A stretch of DNA of 64,000 nt from Roseiarcus sp963726105 (GTDB taxonomy: Bacteria > Pseudomonadota > Alphaproteobacteria > Rhizobiales > Beijerinckiaceae), in contig CAVSBJ010000009.1 in the NCBI GenBank assembly GCA_963726105.1, positions 62,001 to 126,000 of the forward strand. The letters are read 5' to 3'. The notes beneath the pieces were generated by a model. The model was not told the DNA's origin, searched no databases, and was given only the letters and a program-made list of their open reading frames with translations. Of this stretch, positions 8,958 through 16,633 are shown one piece after another (the first letter of the stretch is position 1; the number at the start of each line of letters is the position of its first letter). A program made the translations under genes and the position numbers.

Positions 8958-9215
8958 ATGTACAACGTCAAATCTAACGCTGTTAACCTGGCCATTTCCG
9001 AGGGCGCGCCGTTTACCCGCTATTTCGCCGACCAGGAGCCGATCGACGGCAAGCTGACTGTCGTCGACCTAACGGACGGAACTTGCCGTTGGCCGACTGG
9101 CAACCCGCGTGATCTCAACACGTTCCGCTACTGCGGCGGGGCCGCGCACACTGGGCCCTATTGTGACCGCCATGCGCAGCTCGCCTATTTGCCGAGGCTG
9201 CCGAGAGCCGCCTGA
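8958..9215 (+). CDS. Short GcrA-family protein, C-terminal domain only
   Basis: An 85-residue protein whose second half (LTVVDLTDGTCRWPTGNPRD, then NTFRYCGG and GPYCDRHAQLAY) matches the C-terminal part of the alphaproteobacterial cell-cycle regulator GcrA. In GcrA the C-terminal region contacts sigma-70 RNA polymerase and the N-terminal helix-turn-helix binds DNA, preferring methylated GANTC. Here the helix-turn-helix is absent and replaced by about 30 residues (YNVKSNAVNLAISEGAPFT). Three cysteines and a histidine form a knuckle-like pattern. It could dock on RNA polymerase without its own DNA contact. The gene stands alone with its own 180-base upstream region. Confidence 0.82.
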   Translation: MYNVKSNAVNLAISEGAPFTRYFADQEPIDGKLTVVDLTDGTCRWPTGNPRDLNTFRYCGGAAHTGPYCDRHAQLAYLPRLPRAA

Positions 9216-9279
9216 CCCGTCGCCTGTCTCGCGTCTGCCCGTGAGATAATCGTCGGGCGGCCCGGCCAAGTCTGAACCC

Positions 9280-9765
9280 TCAGCTACGCTTCAAGGCCAC
9301 CCCTGCCCCAGCCGCAGGCGGGTGAGGAAGATCGTGTTGCGCCTTGGCGAGCGCTTCGAGTGCGGCCTTCGTCTCGAAGCTCCACGCCACCGCGCGTGCG
9401 GCGCCGTCGCTCTGCGTGACAGAAATCAAGAGTTGCTCCGAGGCGGCCAGCCGCTCGCCGTCCGGCGCGGTCATGTCGAGCCAGACCCGCATGCGTTTGT
9501 CGTCGTGCTCGAGCAACTGACAGGAGACGGCGAGCGTGTCGCCCTCCTTCGCCTCTTTGAAATAGTGCAGCATCATCTGCAAGGTGAACAAGGTTTGCCC
9601 GGTCCGCTTGCGCACCGCTGCGTCGAGGCCGACCCGGTCCATCAAAGCGTCGACCGCGCGGCTGAACACGATCGCATAGGCCGCATCATTCATGTGGCCG
9701 TTGTAATCGACCCAGTCGCTGACCACGGTCGTTTCAAGCACCGAAAGAGCGGAGCCGTGCCGCAT
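9280..9765 (-). CDS. Hotdog-fold acyl-CoA thioesterase (betainyl-CoA thioesterase-like)
   Basis: About 161 residues if started at MRHGSALSVLETTV; a further in-frame ATG lies nine codons upstream. WVDYNGHMNDAAYAIVFSRA is the hotdog signature with the conserved YNGHM segment. The closest architecture I recall is the thioesterase linked to carnitine degradation (CdhB, or the C-terminal part of carnitine dehydrogenase). No carnitine genes are adjacent, so the substrate stays open. The region upstream (9766-9910) is non-coding. Confidence 0.8.
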   Translation of the reverse strand: MRHGSALSVLETTVVSDWVDYNGHMNDAAYAIVFSRAVDALMDRVGLDAAVRKRTGQTLFTLQMMLHYFKEAKEGDTLAVSCQLLEHDDKRMRVWLDMTAPDGERLAASEQLLISVTQSDGAARAVAWSFETKAALEALAKAQHDLPHPPAAGAGVALKRS

Positions 9766-9910
9766 GGCGTCCTCCCGAAAAATGCTTCCCAACTGGCCGG
9801 ACTGTCGCCGGCCCTGAACAATAATTTTGCGCTACTGCGCGGAATTGGACAAGAGAACTGTCGCGCCGCGCGGCGGGTTCGCGGTTCGAGCCCCCCATTT
9901 GCCTCGCTGT

Positions 9911-10212
9911 TTACGCGCTGCCCGGCGCGCAAAACGAGGCACAGAGCGCGCCGATGATCGAGCGCACCGGATTATTGCCGATGGCGCAATAAATCGTCCT
10001 GCCATGCCGACGGGTGGACACGAGGCGCTCCAGTCTGAACCGCGCCAATTGCCCTGATACGGAAGGCTGCCGCCGTGACAACAGGGCTTCCGGTTCGCTA
10101 ACCGACTTTTCGCCATGCAAGAGATCGCACAGGATCAGAAGCCTTCATGGGCCGGCGCCTTGAGAAGCGCGCTCGCCTCACGCGCATGCTCGCCCATGCG
10201 CTCGACATCCAC
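9911..10212 (-). pseudogene. BigR/YgaV-like ArsR redox regulator, broken by a one-base deletion
   Basis: Reading from GTG at 10212 gives VDVERMGEHAREASALLKAP, then AHEG, before the frame breaks near 10140. In the other frame the protein continues LLILCDLLHGEKSVSEPEAL, LSRRQPSVSGQLARFRLERL and VSTRRHGRTIYCAIGN to the stop at 9911. Restoring one C in GGCTT joins them into a full ArsR protein of about 100 residues. The cysteines in ILCDL and near the end (ASFCAP) sit where BigR/SqrR/YgaV proteins carry their persulfide-sensing pair. No sulfur-oxidation gene is adjacent. This may be an assembly indel rather than a dead gene. Confidence 0.7.
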
Positions 10213-10259
10213 ATTCAGGCGCCCCAGTCTACCCCCGCGAGCGCCACCGGCTTCGCCGC

Positions 10260-11453
10260 TCACGCCTCACGATAGTCTTCAAGCCGGCCGATCGCCGGCG
10301 GCCGGGTGTTGCGCAGGGATGCGCCGACCGCTTCGACCCGCCGCAGCACGCGCAGCATGTTCTTCGACGACATTTTCTCGAGGTCGCTCTGGGAGAAACC
10401 GCGGCGCACCAGCTCCGCGAACAGGTGTGGAAAGCGACTGACGTCTTCGAGCCCAACCGGGGACGCCCCGCCGAAATAGTCGGAGCCGACGCCGACATGG
10501 TCGAGGCCGGCAGTCTCGACCAGGCGCACGATGTGGTCGGCGACCTGCTCGAGGCTCGCCTTTGGCGCCGAGCCGTGCTTGGTCTCCAGTTCTGACAACT
10601 GGGCCTTGGGATCGGCGACGACGGGCGCCTTGCCATAAGCGTCGCGCGAGCGGCGCAGCCAGTCGCGCAGCGCCTGGGACACGAAGCCGGGCACGAATGT
10701 CGCCATGACCAGGCCGCCATTGGCCTTGAGACGCTTGAGAACATCGTCAGGCGTGTTGCGCGGATGATCGCACAGCGAAAAGGCGTTGGAATGCGACAGC
10801 GCCACCGGCGCTTCGGTCACGTCGAGCACCCGGCGCATCGCGTCATGAGACGTGTGGGCGAGATCGATCACGATTCCGAGGCGGTTGAGTTCGCCAATAA
10901 TCGCGCGGCCAAAGGCGTTGAGGCCATTGTTGCGCGGCGCGTCCGTGGCGGAATCGACCCAGTCGAGAGTTTCGTTGTGGCAAAGCGTCATCAGCCGCAC
11001 GCCGGCCGCGTGCCAGATCCGCAAGGGACTGAGCGAATTCTCGAGCCCCACGCCGCCCTCGACCGCGATGAACGAGGCGATCTTGTCCAGGGATTTCGCT
11101 TTGGCGTAGTCCGCGGCCCGCCGGGCGGGCAAGAACACATCGGGATGCGCCTCCTCGATGCGGCGGATGAGGTCGATCTGCTCCAGCGCGGTGCGGGCGG
11201 GGTGGGGCGCGTTGGTCGGCTGAAACGCCGCCCAGAACTGCGCTCCCACCATGCCTTCGCGCAGGCGCGGAATGTCGGTGTCCGCGCGCTCGTGAACTCG
11301 ATTGAGGTCGTAGGCGACGACGTCGCCCCGCGCCGCCCTGTCGACCCGGATGACCCAGGGGAGATCGTTGTGCCCATCGATCAGCGGCGCGCGCTTGAGG
11401 ACGTCACGCGCCACTGCGAGCGCATTGTCCGACGTTACGGATCCGTCCGCCAT
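10260..11453 (-). CDS. Membrane-dipeptidase-type metallopeptidase (family M19)
   Basis: A 397-residue zinc dipeptidase. The metal ligands of the renal-dipeptidase family are visible: His28 and Asp30 in LIDGHNDLPW, bridging Glu132 in FIAVEGGVGLEN, and His200 and His203 in IDLAHTSHDAM. The later segment SHSNAFSLCDHPRNTPDDVL carries the substrate-side residues. M19 enzymes hydrolyse L-Xaa-L/D-Xaa dipeptides and some beta-lactams. No signal peptide is seen, so it is probably cytoplasmic. It starts 18 bases after the degP-like stop and is likely the last gene of the aroKB-hflKC-degP run. Confidence 0.92.
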   Translation of the reverse strand: MADGSVTSDNALAVARDVLKRAPLIDGHNDLPWVIRVDRAARGDVVAYDLNRVHERADTDIPRLREGMVGAQFWAAFQPTNAPHPARTALEQIDLIRRIEEAHPDVFLPARRAADYAKAKSLDKIASFIAVEGGVGLENSLSPLRIWHAAGVRLMTLCHNETLDWVDSATDAPRNNGLNAFGRAIIGELNRLGIVIDLAHTSHDAMRRVLDVTEAPVALSHSNAFSLCDHPRNTPDDVLKRLKANGGLVMATFVPGFVSQALRDWLRRSRDAYGKAPVVADPKAQLSELETKHGSAPKASLEQVADHIVRLVETAGLDHVGVGSDYFGGASPVGLEDVSRFPHLFAELVRRGFSQSDLEKMSSKNMLRVLRRVEAVGASLRNTRPPAIGRLEDYREA

Positions 11454-11471
11454 TGCGCCGCTCCCTTGACC

Positions 11472-12971
11472 TCAATCCACCGGCACGGCGACAAAGCGAA
11501 CCTCGCCTTCGCCGTTGGAGACGAGCAACAAAGCCGGCTTTTTCGAGTCCGCCTTCGCGCCCTCGACCGCCTTGGCGATGTCGCCCGGATGTTCGACCGC
11601 CTGATGATTGACCTCCTCGACCACATCGCCCCGCCGCAATCCTCTTTCCGCGGCGGCCGAGCCGGGCTCGACGGAGGTCACGATCACGCCCTTGACGCTG
11701 TCTTTGATCTTGAACGTCTTGCGGGCCTCGTCGCTCAGCGCGGAAAACTCCATGCCCAGCGCCTTGGTGACCGCTTCCATCTTCGGCTGCTCATCATTGT
11801 CGGTGGTGAGCGCGGCCGTTTTCTTTTCTCCGTCCTCGAGGCGACCGAGCGTCACCGTCTTGGTCACTTCCTTGCCGCCGCGGATGACCACGACCTCGAC
11901 CTGCTTGCCGACCGCCATCGAAGCCACGAGGCGGGGAAGATCGCGCGATTCCTTGACCTCCTTGCCGTCGAACTTGACGATCACGTCACCCGCCATCAGG
12001 CCGGCAGGCTTTGCCGGCCCCTTCTCATCCACGCCAGCGATCAGAGCGCCACGCGCCGTTCCCAGATTCAGGCTGTCGGCGATGGTGTCGTCGACTGGCT
12101 GGATGCGAACGCCAAGCCAACCGCGCCGGGTTTCATGGAACTCCGACAATTGCCCGATCACCGGCACGACGGTGGCGGAGGGCGTGGCGAAGCCGATGCC
12201 GATCGAGCCGCCCGAAGGCGAGAGGATCGCGGTGTTGATGCCGATCACCTCGCCCTGCAAATTGAACAGCGGGCCGCCCGAATTGCCCTTGTTGATCGAG
12301 GCGTCGGTTTGAAGGAAGTCGTCATACGGGCCGCTGTCGATATTGCGGTTGCGGGCCGAAATAATGCCCGCCGTCACGGTTTCGCCGAGGCCGAACGGAT
12401 TGCCGACCGCCATCACGCCGTCGCCAACGCGCATCTTGTCGCTGTCGCCGAACTTGACGGTCTTGAGCGGCTTGTCGCTCTCCACCTTCAACACCGCCAC
12501 GTCCACCTTCGGATCCTTGCCGATGACTTTTGCCTTCAGTTTGCGGCCATCGGTGAAGATGACAACGATATCGTTGGCGTCCCCAACCACGTGATTATTG
12601 GTGATGACGACGCCGCTCGGATCGATCACAAAGCCCGAACCCAAGGATTGCGCGCGGCGCGCGCGAGGCTGCGGGTTGATGCCGTGATTTTTGAAGAATT
12701 CCTCGAACATCTCGTCGAAGGGCGTCCCCTTCGGCAAATCGGGGGCGACATCCTTGTCTTCGACCGTTTGAGTGGCCGAAATGTTGACCACCGCGTCGGC
12801 GACCTGGTCGACAAGGTCGGCGAGATTGTTTGGCCGCGCTTGGGCGAACGCGGGTTCGGCCGGGGCCAAGGCCAGCGGAGCGGCGAGGACAATCGAAAGG
12901 ACTGCGAGCGCGCACGCCGATCTTGCCGCGCGGCGAGACCCCGCCGAAATTCGCAACCCGTCTTGCAGCAT
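11472..12971 (-). CDS. degP: Do-family periplasmic serine protease (DegP/MucD type)
   Basis: 499 residues with an N-terminal signal peptide (cleavage probably after AFA near residue 43). The trypsin-like domain carries His127 (NNHVVG), Asp157 (VDVAVLK) and Ser231 (GNSGGPL). Two PDZ domains follow, at about residues 295-380 and 400-495. DegP-type enzymes degrade or refold damaged envelope proteins. It lies downstream of hflK-hflC, the usual alphaproteobacterial arrangement for membrane protein quality control. Confidence 0.95.
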   Translation of the reverse strand: MLQDGLRISAGSRRAARSACALAVLSIVLAAPLALAPAEPAFAQARPNNLADLVDQVADAVVNISATQTVEDKDVAPDLPKGTPFDEMFEEFFKNHGINPQPRARRAQSLGSGFVIDPSGVVITNNHVVGDANDIVVIFTDGRKLKAKVIGKDPKVDVAVLKVESDKPLKTVKFGDSDKMRVGDGVMAVGNPFGLGETVTAGIISARNRNIDSGPYDDFLQTDASINKGNSGGPLFNLQGEVIGINTAILSPSGGSIGIGFATPSATVVPVIGQLSEFHETRRGWLGVRIQPVDDTIADSLNLGTARGALIAGVDEKGPAKPAGLMAGDVIVKFDGKEVKESRDLPRLVASMAVGKQVEVVVIRGGKEVTKTVTLGRLEDGEKKTAALTTDNDEQPKMEAVTKALGMEFSALSDEARKTFKIKDSVKGVIVTSVEPGSAAAERGLRRGDVVEEVNHQAVEHPGDIAKAVEGAKADSKKPALLLVSNGEGEVRFVAVPVD

Positions 12972-12982
12972 GGGGGCTCTCC

Positions 12983-13117
12983 TCAGATTGGTCGATCGGT
13001 CCGGCTCAACATAGCAGCTTGAGCGAAGCTCGCCCTGCGCACGTCCGCGCCCTCGGCGGCGCCGGTCTGTGCCTCGATCGCCACGTCCAGCCGAGTTGCG
13101 TCGATGACATCGTGCAT
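12983..13117 (-). CDS. Possible 44-residue ORF between hflC and degP
   Basis: An ATG one base after the hflC stop opens a 44-residue frame, MHDVIDATRLDVAIEAQTGA through DRPI. In many alphaproteobacteria this slot holds a membrane-spanning DUF2065 gene, but this ORF has no hydrophobic helix and no resemblance to DUF2065. It may be a chance frame or a degraded remnant. Coding potential is weak. Confidence 0.25.
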   Translation of the reverse strand: MHDVIDATRLDVAIEAQTGAAEGADVRRASFAQAAMLSRTDRPI

Positions 13118-13118
13118 G

Positions 13119-14054
13119 TCAGTCCGCCTTCGCTGAAGGCGCGGAATTTGCAGGCGGCGCCGGAGGCGTCGCAGTCTCGGGGGCAGGGTTCGGCGTCGAG
13201 AAGTACCGGAAGAAGTCCGACTTCGGACTGATGAGCGCGCGCGTCCGCCCGTTGACGAAGCTGTTCTCATAGGCCTGCATCGAACGGTAGAAGCCGAAAA
13301 AATCTGGATCGGCGCCGTATGCGTCGGCGAAGATGCGGTTGCGTTCGCCATCGCCCTCGCCGCGGATCTGCTCGGACTGCTGCTGAGCCTGGGCGGTGAT
13401 GACTGTGACCTTTCGGTCGGCTTCGGCCTTGATCTGCTGGCTCTGCTGCGATCCTTGCGCGCGATAGGAGGCGGCGCGCTGTTGGCGTTCGGTCTGCATG
13501 CGGCGGAACACCGCCTCGGAGTTCTCGGCCGGCAGATCGGCGCGCTTGATCCGCACGTCGACGACCTCAAGGCCGAAACGCTTGGCGCCCACAATCATCT
13601 GGTCCTTGATGTCGGCCATCAGAGCGTCTCGCTTGTCGCGCACGATATCGGTGATCGAGGCCCCCGATAGGCTGCGGCGAAGCGCGGAATTCAGCATGCC
13701 GCCGAGTTGGGCGTCGGCGCCGCGCGTGTCGGAAACCGATTGATAAAACAGCAGCGGGTCAGCGATGCGGTAACGCACGAAGGCGTCGACTTCCAGGCGC
13801 TGATTGTCGGACACCAGCACTTCCTGGCGCTCGTTGTCGAGAGCGAGAATGCGCTTGTCGATATAGACCACCGTGTCGACGAACGGCCACTTGAAATAGA
13901 GGCCCGGCGCGTCGATGAGGTCGCGCACCGGCTGGCCGAACCGCAAGATGAGCGCCTGTTCGGTCGGATTGACGATGAACGTCGCCATCGAGCCAAGAAT
14001 GATGGCGAAGACCGCGATTGCAGCGAGGGCGACGCCGTTAAAGGACCGGTTCAT
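13119..14054 (-). CDS. hflC: Protease modulator HflC
   Basis: 311 residues with an N-terminal membrane anchor (NGVALAAIAVFAIILGSMAT), then the SPFH/band-7 domain (FIVNPTEQALILRFGQPVRD) and a Gln/Ala-rich coiled region (ITAQAQQQSEQIRGEGDGER). HflC forms a large membrane complex with HflK that surrounds and modulates the FtsH protease. The start codon overlaps the hflK stop (ATGA), so the two are translationally coupled. The C-terminal Pro/Ala tail is longer than in E. coli. Confidence 0.96.
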   Translation of the reverse strand: MNRSFNGVALAAIAVFAIILGSMATFIVNPTEQALILRFGQPVRDLIDAPGLYFKWPFVDTVVYIDKRILALDNERQEVLVSDNQRLEVDAFVRYRIADPLLFYQSVSDTRGADAQLGGMLNSALRRSLSGASITDIVRDKRDALMADIKDQMIVGAKRFGLEVVDVRIKRADLPAENSEAVFRRMQTERQQRAASYRAQGSQQSQQIKAEADRKVTVITAQAQQQSEQIRGEGDGERNRIFADAYGADPDFFGFYRSMQAYENSFVNGRTRALISPKSDFFRYFSTPNPAPETATPPAPPANSAPSAKAD

Positions 14055-15157
14055 TTGGCGACCGCTCCGGTCTTGGACTGCAACGGCTCGAGCGCGATAT
14101 AGGGCACTGGCGGGCTTGAGGAGTTCGAGTCGACGAGGGTCTTGTCCATAGGGCCAAGCACCCGCTCCATCGTTTCAAGATACATCCGCTCGCGCGTGAC
14201 GGCCGGCGCCTTCTTGTACTGCGCGTAAATCTGGTTGTAGCGGGCGGTCTGGCCCTTGGCGTCTAAAATCGTCTGCTCGCGATAGGCCTTGGCCTCGGCG
14301 ACGATGCGGGCGGCCCCACCCTCGGCCTCCGGCACGACCTTGTTGGCGTAGGTCTCCGCCTCGTTGACGGCGCGCTGCTGGTCCTGTTGGGCTGCGGTTA
14401 CGTCGCGATAGGCGGAAAGGACCTGACTGGGGGCGTCGACGGACTGCAGCTGAACCTGCTTCACGAGAACGCCAGCCCGATAGGTGTTGAGCAAGTCCTG
14501 CATCCGCTTTTGCACGTCGGCCTCGACAGACGCCCGATCGGTGGTGAGAATGCCGTCGATGGTCTTCAAGCCGACGACCTCGCGCATGATGCTCTCGGCG
14601 ACCGCCTTGACCGTCTCGCGCGGGTTGAGAATGTTGAACACATAGTCTTCGGGCTTGGCCGGGTCGATCTGCCAGTTCACCCTGAAGTGAACGTCGACGA
14701 TGTTCTTGTCCCCGGTCAGCATCTGGCTTTCTTCGGGAATGTCTTCGCCGCCGCCGAGGCTGCGGTAGCCCACTTCCGTGATCTGCTGATCCCAGACGGG
14801 AACCTTGATAACCGAACCAATGGGCCAGGGCCAATTGGTGTTCAGACCAGCCGCCGTTTTGCCGGTGTAGCGCCCGAACACCAGATTGATGCCGACCTCG
14901 CTCGGTTGGACCGTATAGAACGTTCCCCAGGCGAACCAGAGCACGAGAGCGGCGAGCAGGACGAACAGCGCTCCCCGGCCGCTTGGCCCTTTGCCGCCTG
15001 GGGCTGATCCTCCAGGAATCAGTTTGCCGAGGGTTTCCTGGATACGTCGGATCATCTCCTCAAGGTCGCCCTTCGGCTGGGGGCCCCGCGGCCCCTGGCC
15101 CCACGGCCCGCGTCCTTGCGAGCGCCATGGCCCCCCGCCTTGATTATTCCAGGACAT
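14051..15157 (-). CDS. hflK: FtsH protease activity modulator HflK
   Basis: 368 residues from ATG at 15157 (MSWNNQGGGPWRSQGRGPWG), chosen because the Gly/Pro-rich HflK N-terminus begins there and AAGAGG lies just upstream. An ORF open to 15265 adds an unrelated stretch. One transmembrane helix (GALFVLLAALVLWFAWGTFY) is followed by the band-7 domain (VQPSEVGINLVFGRYTGKT) and a coiled coil. It is the partner of HflC in the FtsH supercomplex of the inner membrane. Confidence 0.96.
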   Translation of the reverse strand: MSWNNQGGGPWRSQGRGPWGQGPRGPQPKGDLEEMIRRIQETLGKLIPGGSAPGGKGPSGRGALFVLLAALVLWFAWGTFYTVQPSEVGINLVFGRYTGKTAAGLNTNWPWPIGSVIKVPVWDQQITEVGYRSLGGGEDIPEESQMLTGDKNIVDVHFRVNWQIDPAKPEDYVFNILNPRETVKAVAESIMREVVGLKTIDGILTTDRASVEADVQKRMQDLLNTYRAGVLVKQVQLQSVDAPSQVLSAYRDVTAAQQDQQRAVNEAETYANKVVPEAEGGAARIVAEAKAYREQTILDAKGQTARYNQIYAQYKKAPAVTRERMYLETMERVLGPMDKTLVDSNSSSPPVPYIALEPLQSKTGAVAK

Positions 15158-15261
15158 CCAAACCTCTTGTCGGCCGCTGGCCGATACAGCGGCGCTTATA
15201 TAGGCATCGGCGACAAACCAACAACAATTCCGACCTCGTCGGCCCCGGTTTCGACTTTGCC

Positions 15262-16581
15262 TCAATCGCCAGGGGCCGCTTCTCCGGCCTGGTCGACGGC
15301 CCGCGAGTTCTCCGTCCGGGGGATGAGCGGGGTGATCCTGAGCGCGGCGATCCGATTGCGTTGCTTGCGCAGCACTTCGAAGCGGAAGCCATGGAAGCTG
15401 AAGGTCTGACGCGGCTCGGGTATTGAGCGCGCCTCGTGAATCACGAGGCCGGCCACCGTCGCGGCTTCGTCGTCAGGCAAATTCCAGCCAATCGCGCGAT
15501 TGAGCTCACGGATCGTGGCCGATCCATCGACCACCACCGAGCCGTCGCGCTGTTTGCGTACGCCCTGCACCGCAACGTCGTGCTCGTCGCGAATGTCGCC
15601 GACGATCTCCTCGATGATATCCTCGAGCGTGATCAGCCCCTGCACGACGCCGTACTCGTCAACGACCAGCGCCGAATGGGTCTTTCGACGCAAGAACTCC
15701 TGGAGTTGATCACGCAAGGTGGTCGACTTAGGGATGAACCACGGCTCCAACGTGAGATCGGCAATACTGAGCTTGCCGGCATCTCCGCCCGCGGCGACAT
15801 ACGCTCTGAGCAGGTCCTTGGCGTGCAGGACGCCGATAATATTGTCCGGCTCCCCGCGCCAGAGCGGCATCCGGGTGTAGGGAGACGCGATGACCTCGCG
15901 CACCAGCTCCTCCGGCGGGAGGTCAGCGTCAATGAGCCGCATTTTGGTGCGGTGAACCATCACGTCCGAGACGGGGATCTCGGACAATTCCAGAAGGCCG
16001 CCGAACATGTCCCGCTCGTCGCGCTCGACTTCGCCTTCGCGATGCAGGATGTCGACCGCGCCCATGAGTTCTTCGTGGCCGGTGACGCCGGGGTCGTGAT
16101 GACCGAGCGAGACGCCGCACAGGCGCAGGACGCCGCGCACCAACATCTCGACCGCGCTCACGATCGGACCGAAGACGGTCACGAAGAACGACACCAGCGG
16201 AGCGATAAGCAGCGACACGCGATCGGGATAGGCGATGGCGATCGTCTTCGGCATCACCTCGCCGAAAACGACGATCAACGCGGTCATGATCGCAGTCGCA
16301 GCCCAAACCCCTCGCTCGCCGAAGACCCCGAGCAGGACGCTGGTCGCGATCGCCGACGAGCCGATGGTGACGAACTGTCCGCCGAGCAGCATCGCGCTGA
16401 TGAGCCGACCGCGCGCTCCGATGAGACGCGTGACCAACTTCGCTCGCTGGTCGCCTGCGGTTTCGAGCGCATGCATCCGGGCGCGAGAGGCCGCTGTAAG
16501 GGCGGTCTCGGCGCAGGCGAAGAACGCGGCGGCGAGGACGCTCAGGATGATGACGACAATGTCGAGGGTGTACGACATCAA
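15262..16581 (-). CDS. HlyC/CorC-family membrane protein (CNNM/DUF21 with CBS pair)
   Basis: 439 residues. A DUF21/CNNM membrane domain with about four spans (residues 1-190) is followed by two CBS domains (about 205-330; VSDVMVHRTKMRLIDADLP and FLRRKTHSALVVDEYGVVQG). A CorC_HlyC transporter-associated domain completes it (about 350-425). Related proteins act in Mg2+/Co2+ efflux or membrane integrity; older names call them hemolysins. It lies between aroKB and hflK on the same strand with short gaps. Confidence 0.92.
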   Translation of the reverse strand: MMSYTLDIVVIILSVLAAAFFACAETALTAASRARMHALETAGDQRAKLVTRLIGARGRLISAMLLGGQFVTIGSSAIATSVLLGVFGERGVWAATAIMTALIVVFGEVMPKTIAIAYPDRVSLLIAPLVSFFVTVFGPIVSAVEMLVRGVLRLCGVSLGHHDPGVTGHEELMGAVDILHREGEVERDERDMFGGLLELSEIPVSDVMVHRTKMRLIDADLPPEELVREVIASPYTRMPLWRGEPDNIIGVLHAKDLLRAYVAAGGDAGKLSIADLTLEPWFIPKSTTLRDQLQEFLRRKTHSALVVDEYGVVQGLITLEDIIEEIVGDIRDEHDVAVQGVRKQRDGSVVVDGSATIRELNRAIGWNLPDDEAATVAGLVIHEARSIPEPRQTFSFHGFRFEVLRKQRNRIAALRITPLIPRTENSRAVDQAGEAAPGD

Positions 16582-16633
16582 GTGGTTCTACCACGGGCGG
16601 CGCGTTCGGGCGTAATGTGCTTCGAAGGGGCGG

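Noticed and set aside
9880..9900. GGTTCGAG followed by CCCCCC, a second T-arm look-alike
   Set aside because: No cloverleaf can be drawn; it is downstream of the broken ArsR gene.
10764..13022. 752-codon plus-strand open frame opposite the dipeptidase and degP
   Set aside because: Its translation is Arg/His/Asp-rich with no fold signature, while the opposite strand encodes two clear enzymes. Long antisense frames are expected in GC-rich DNA.
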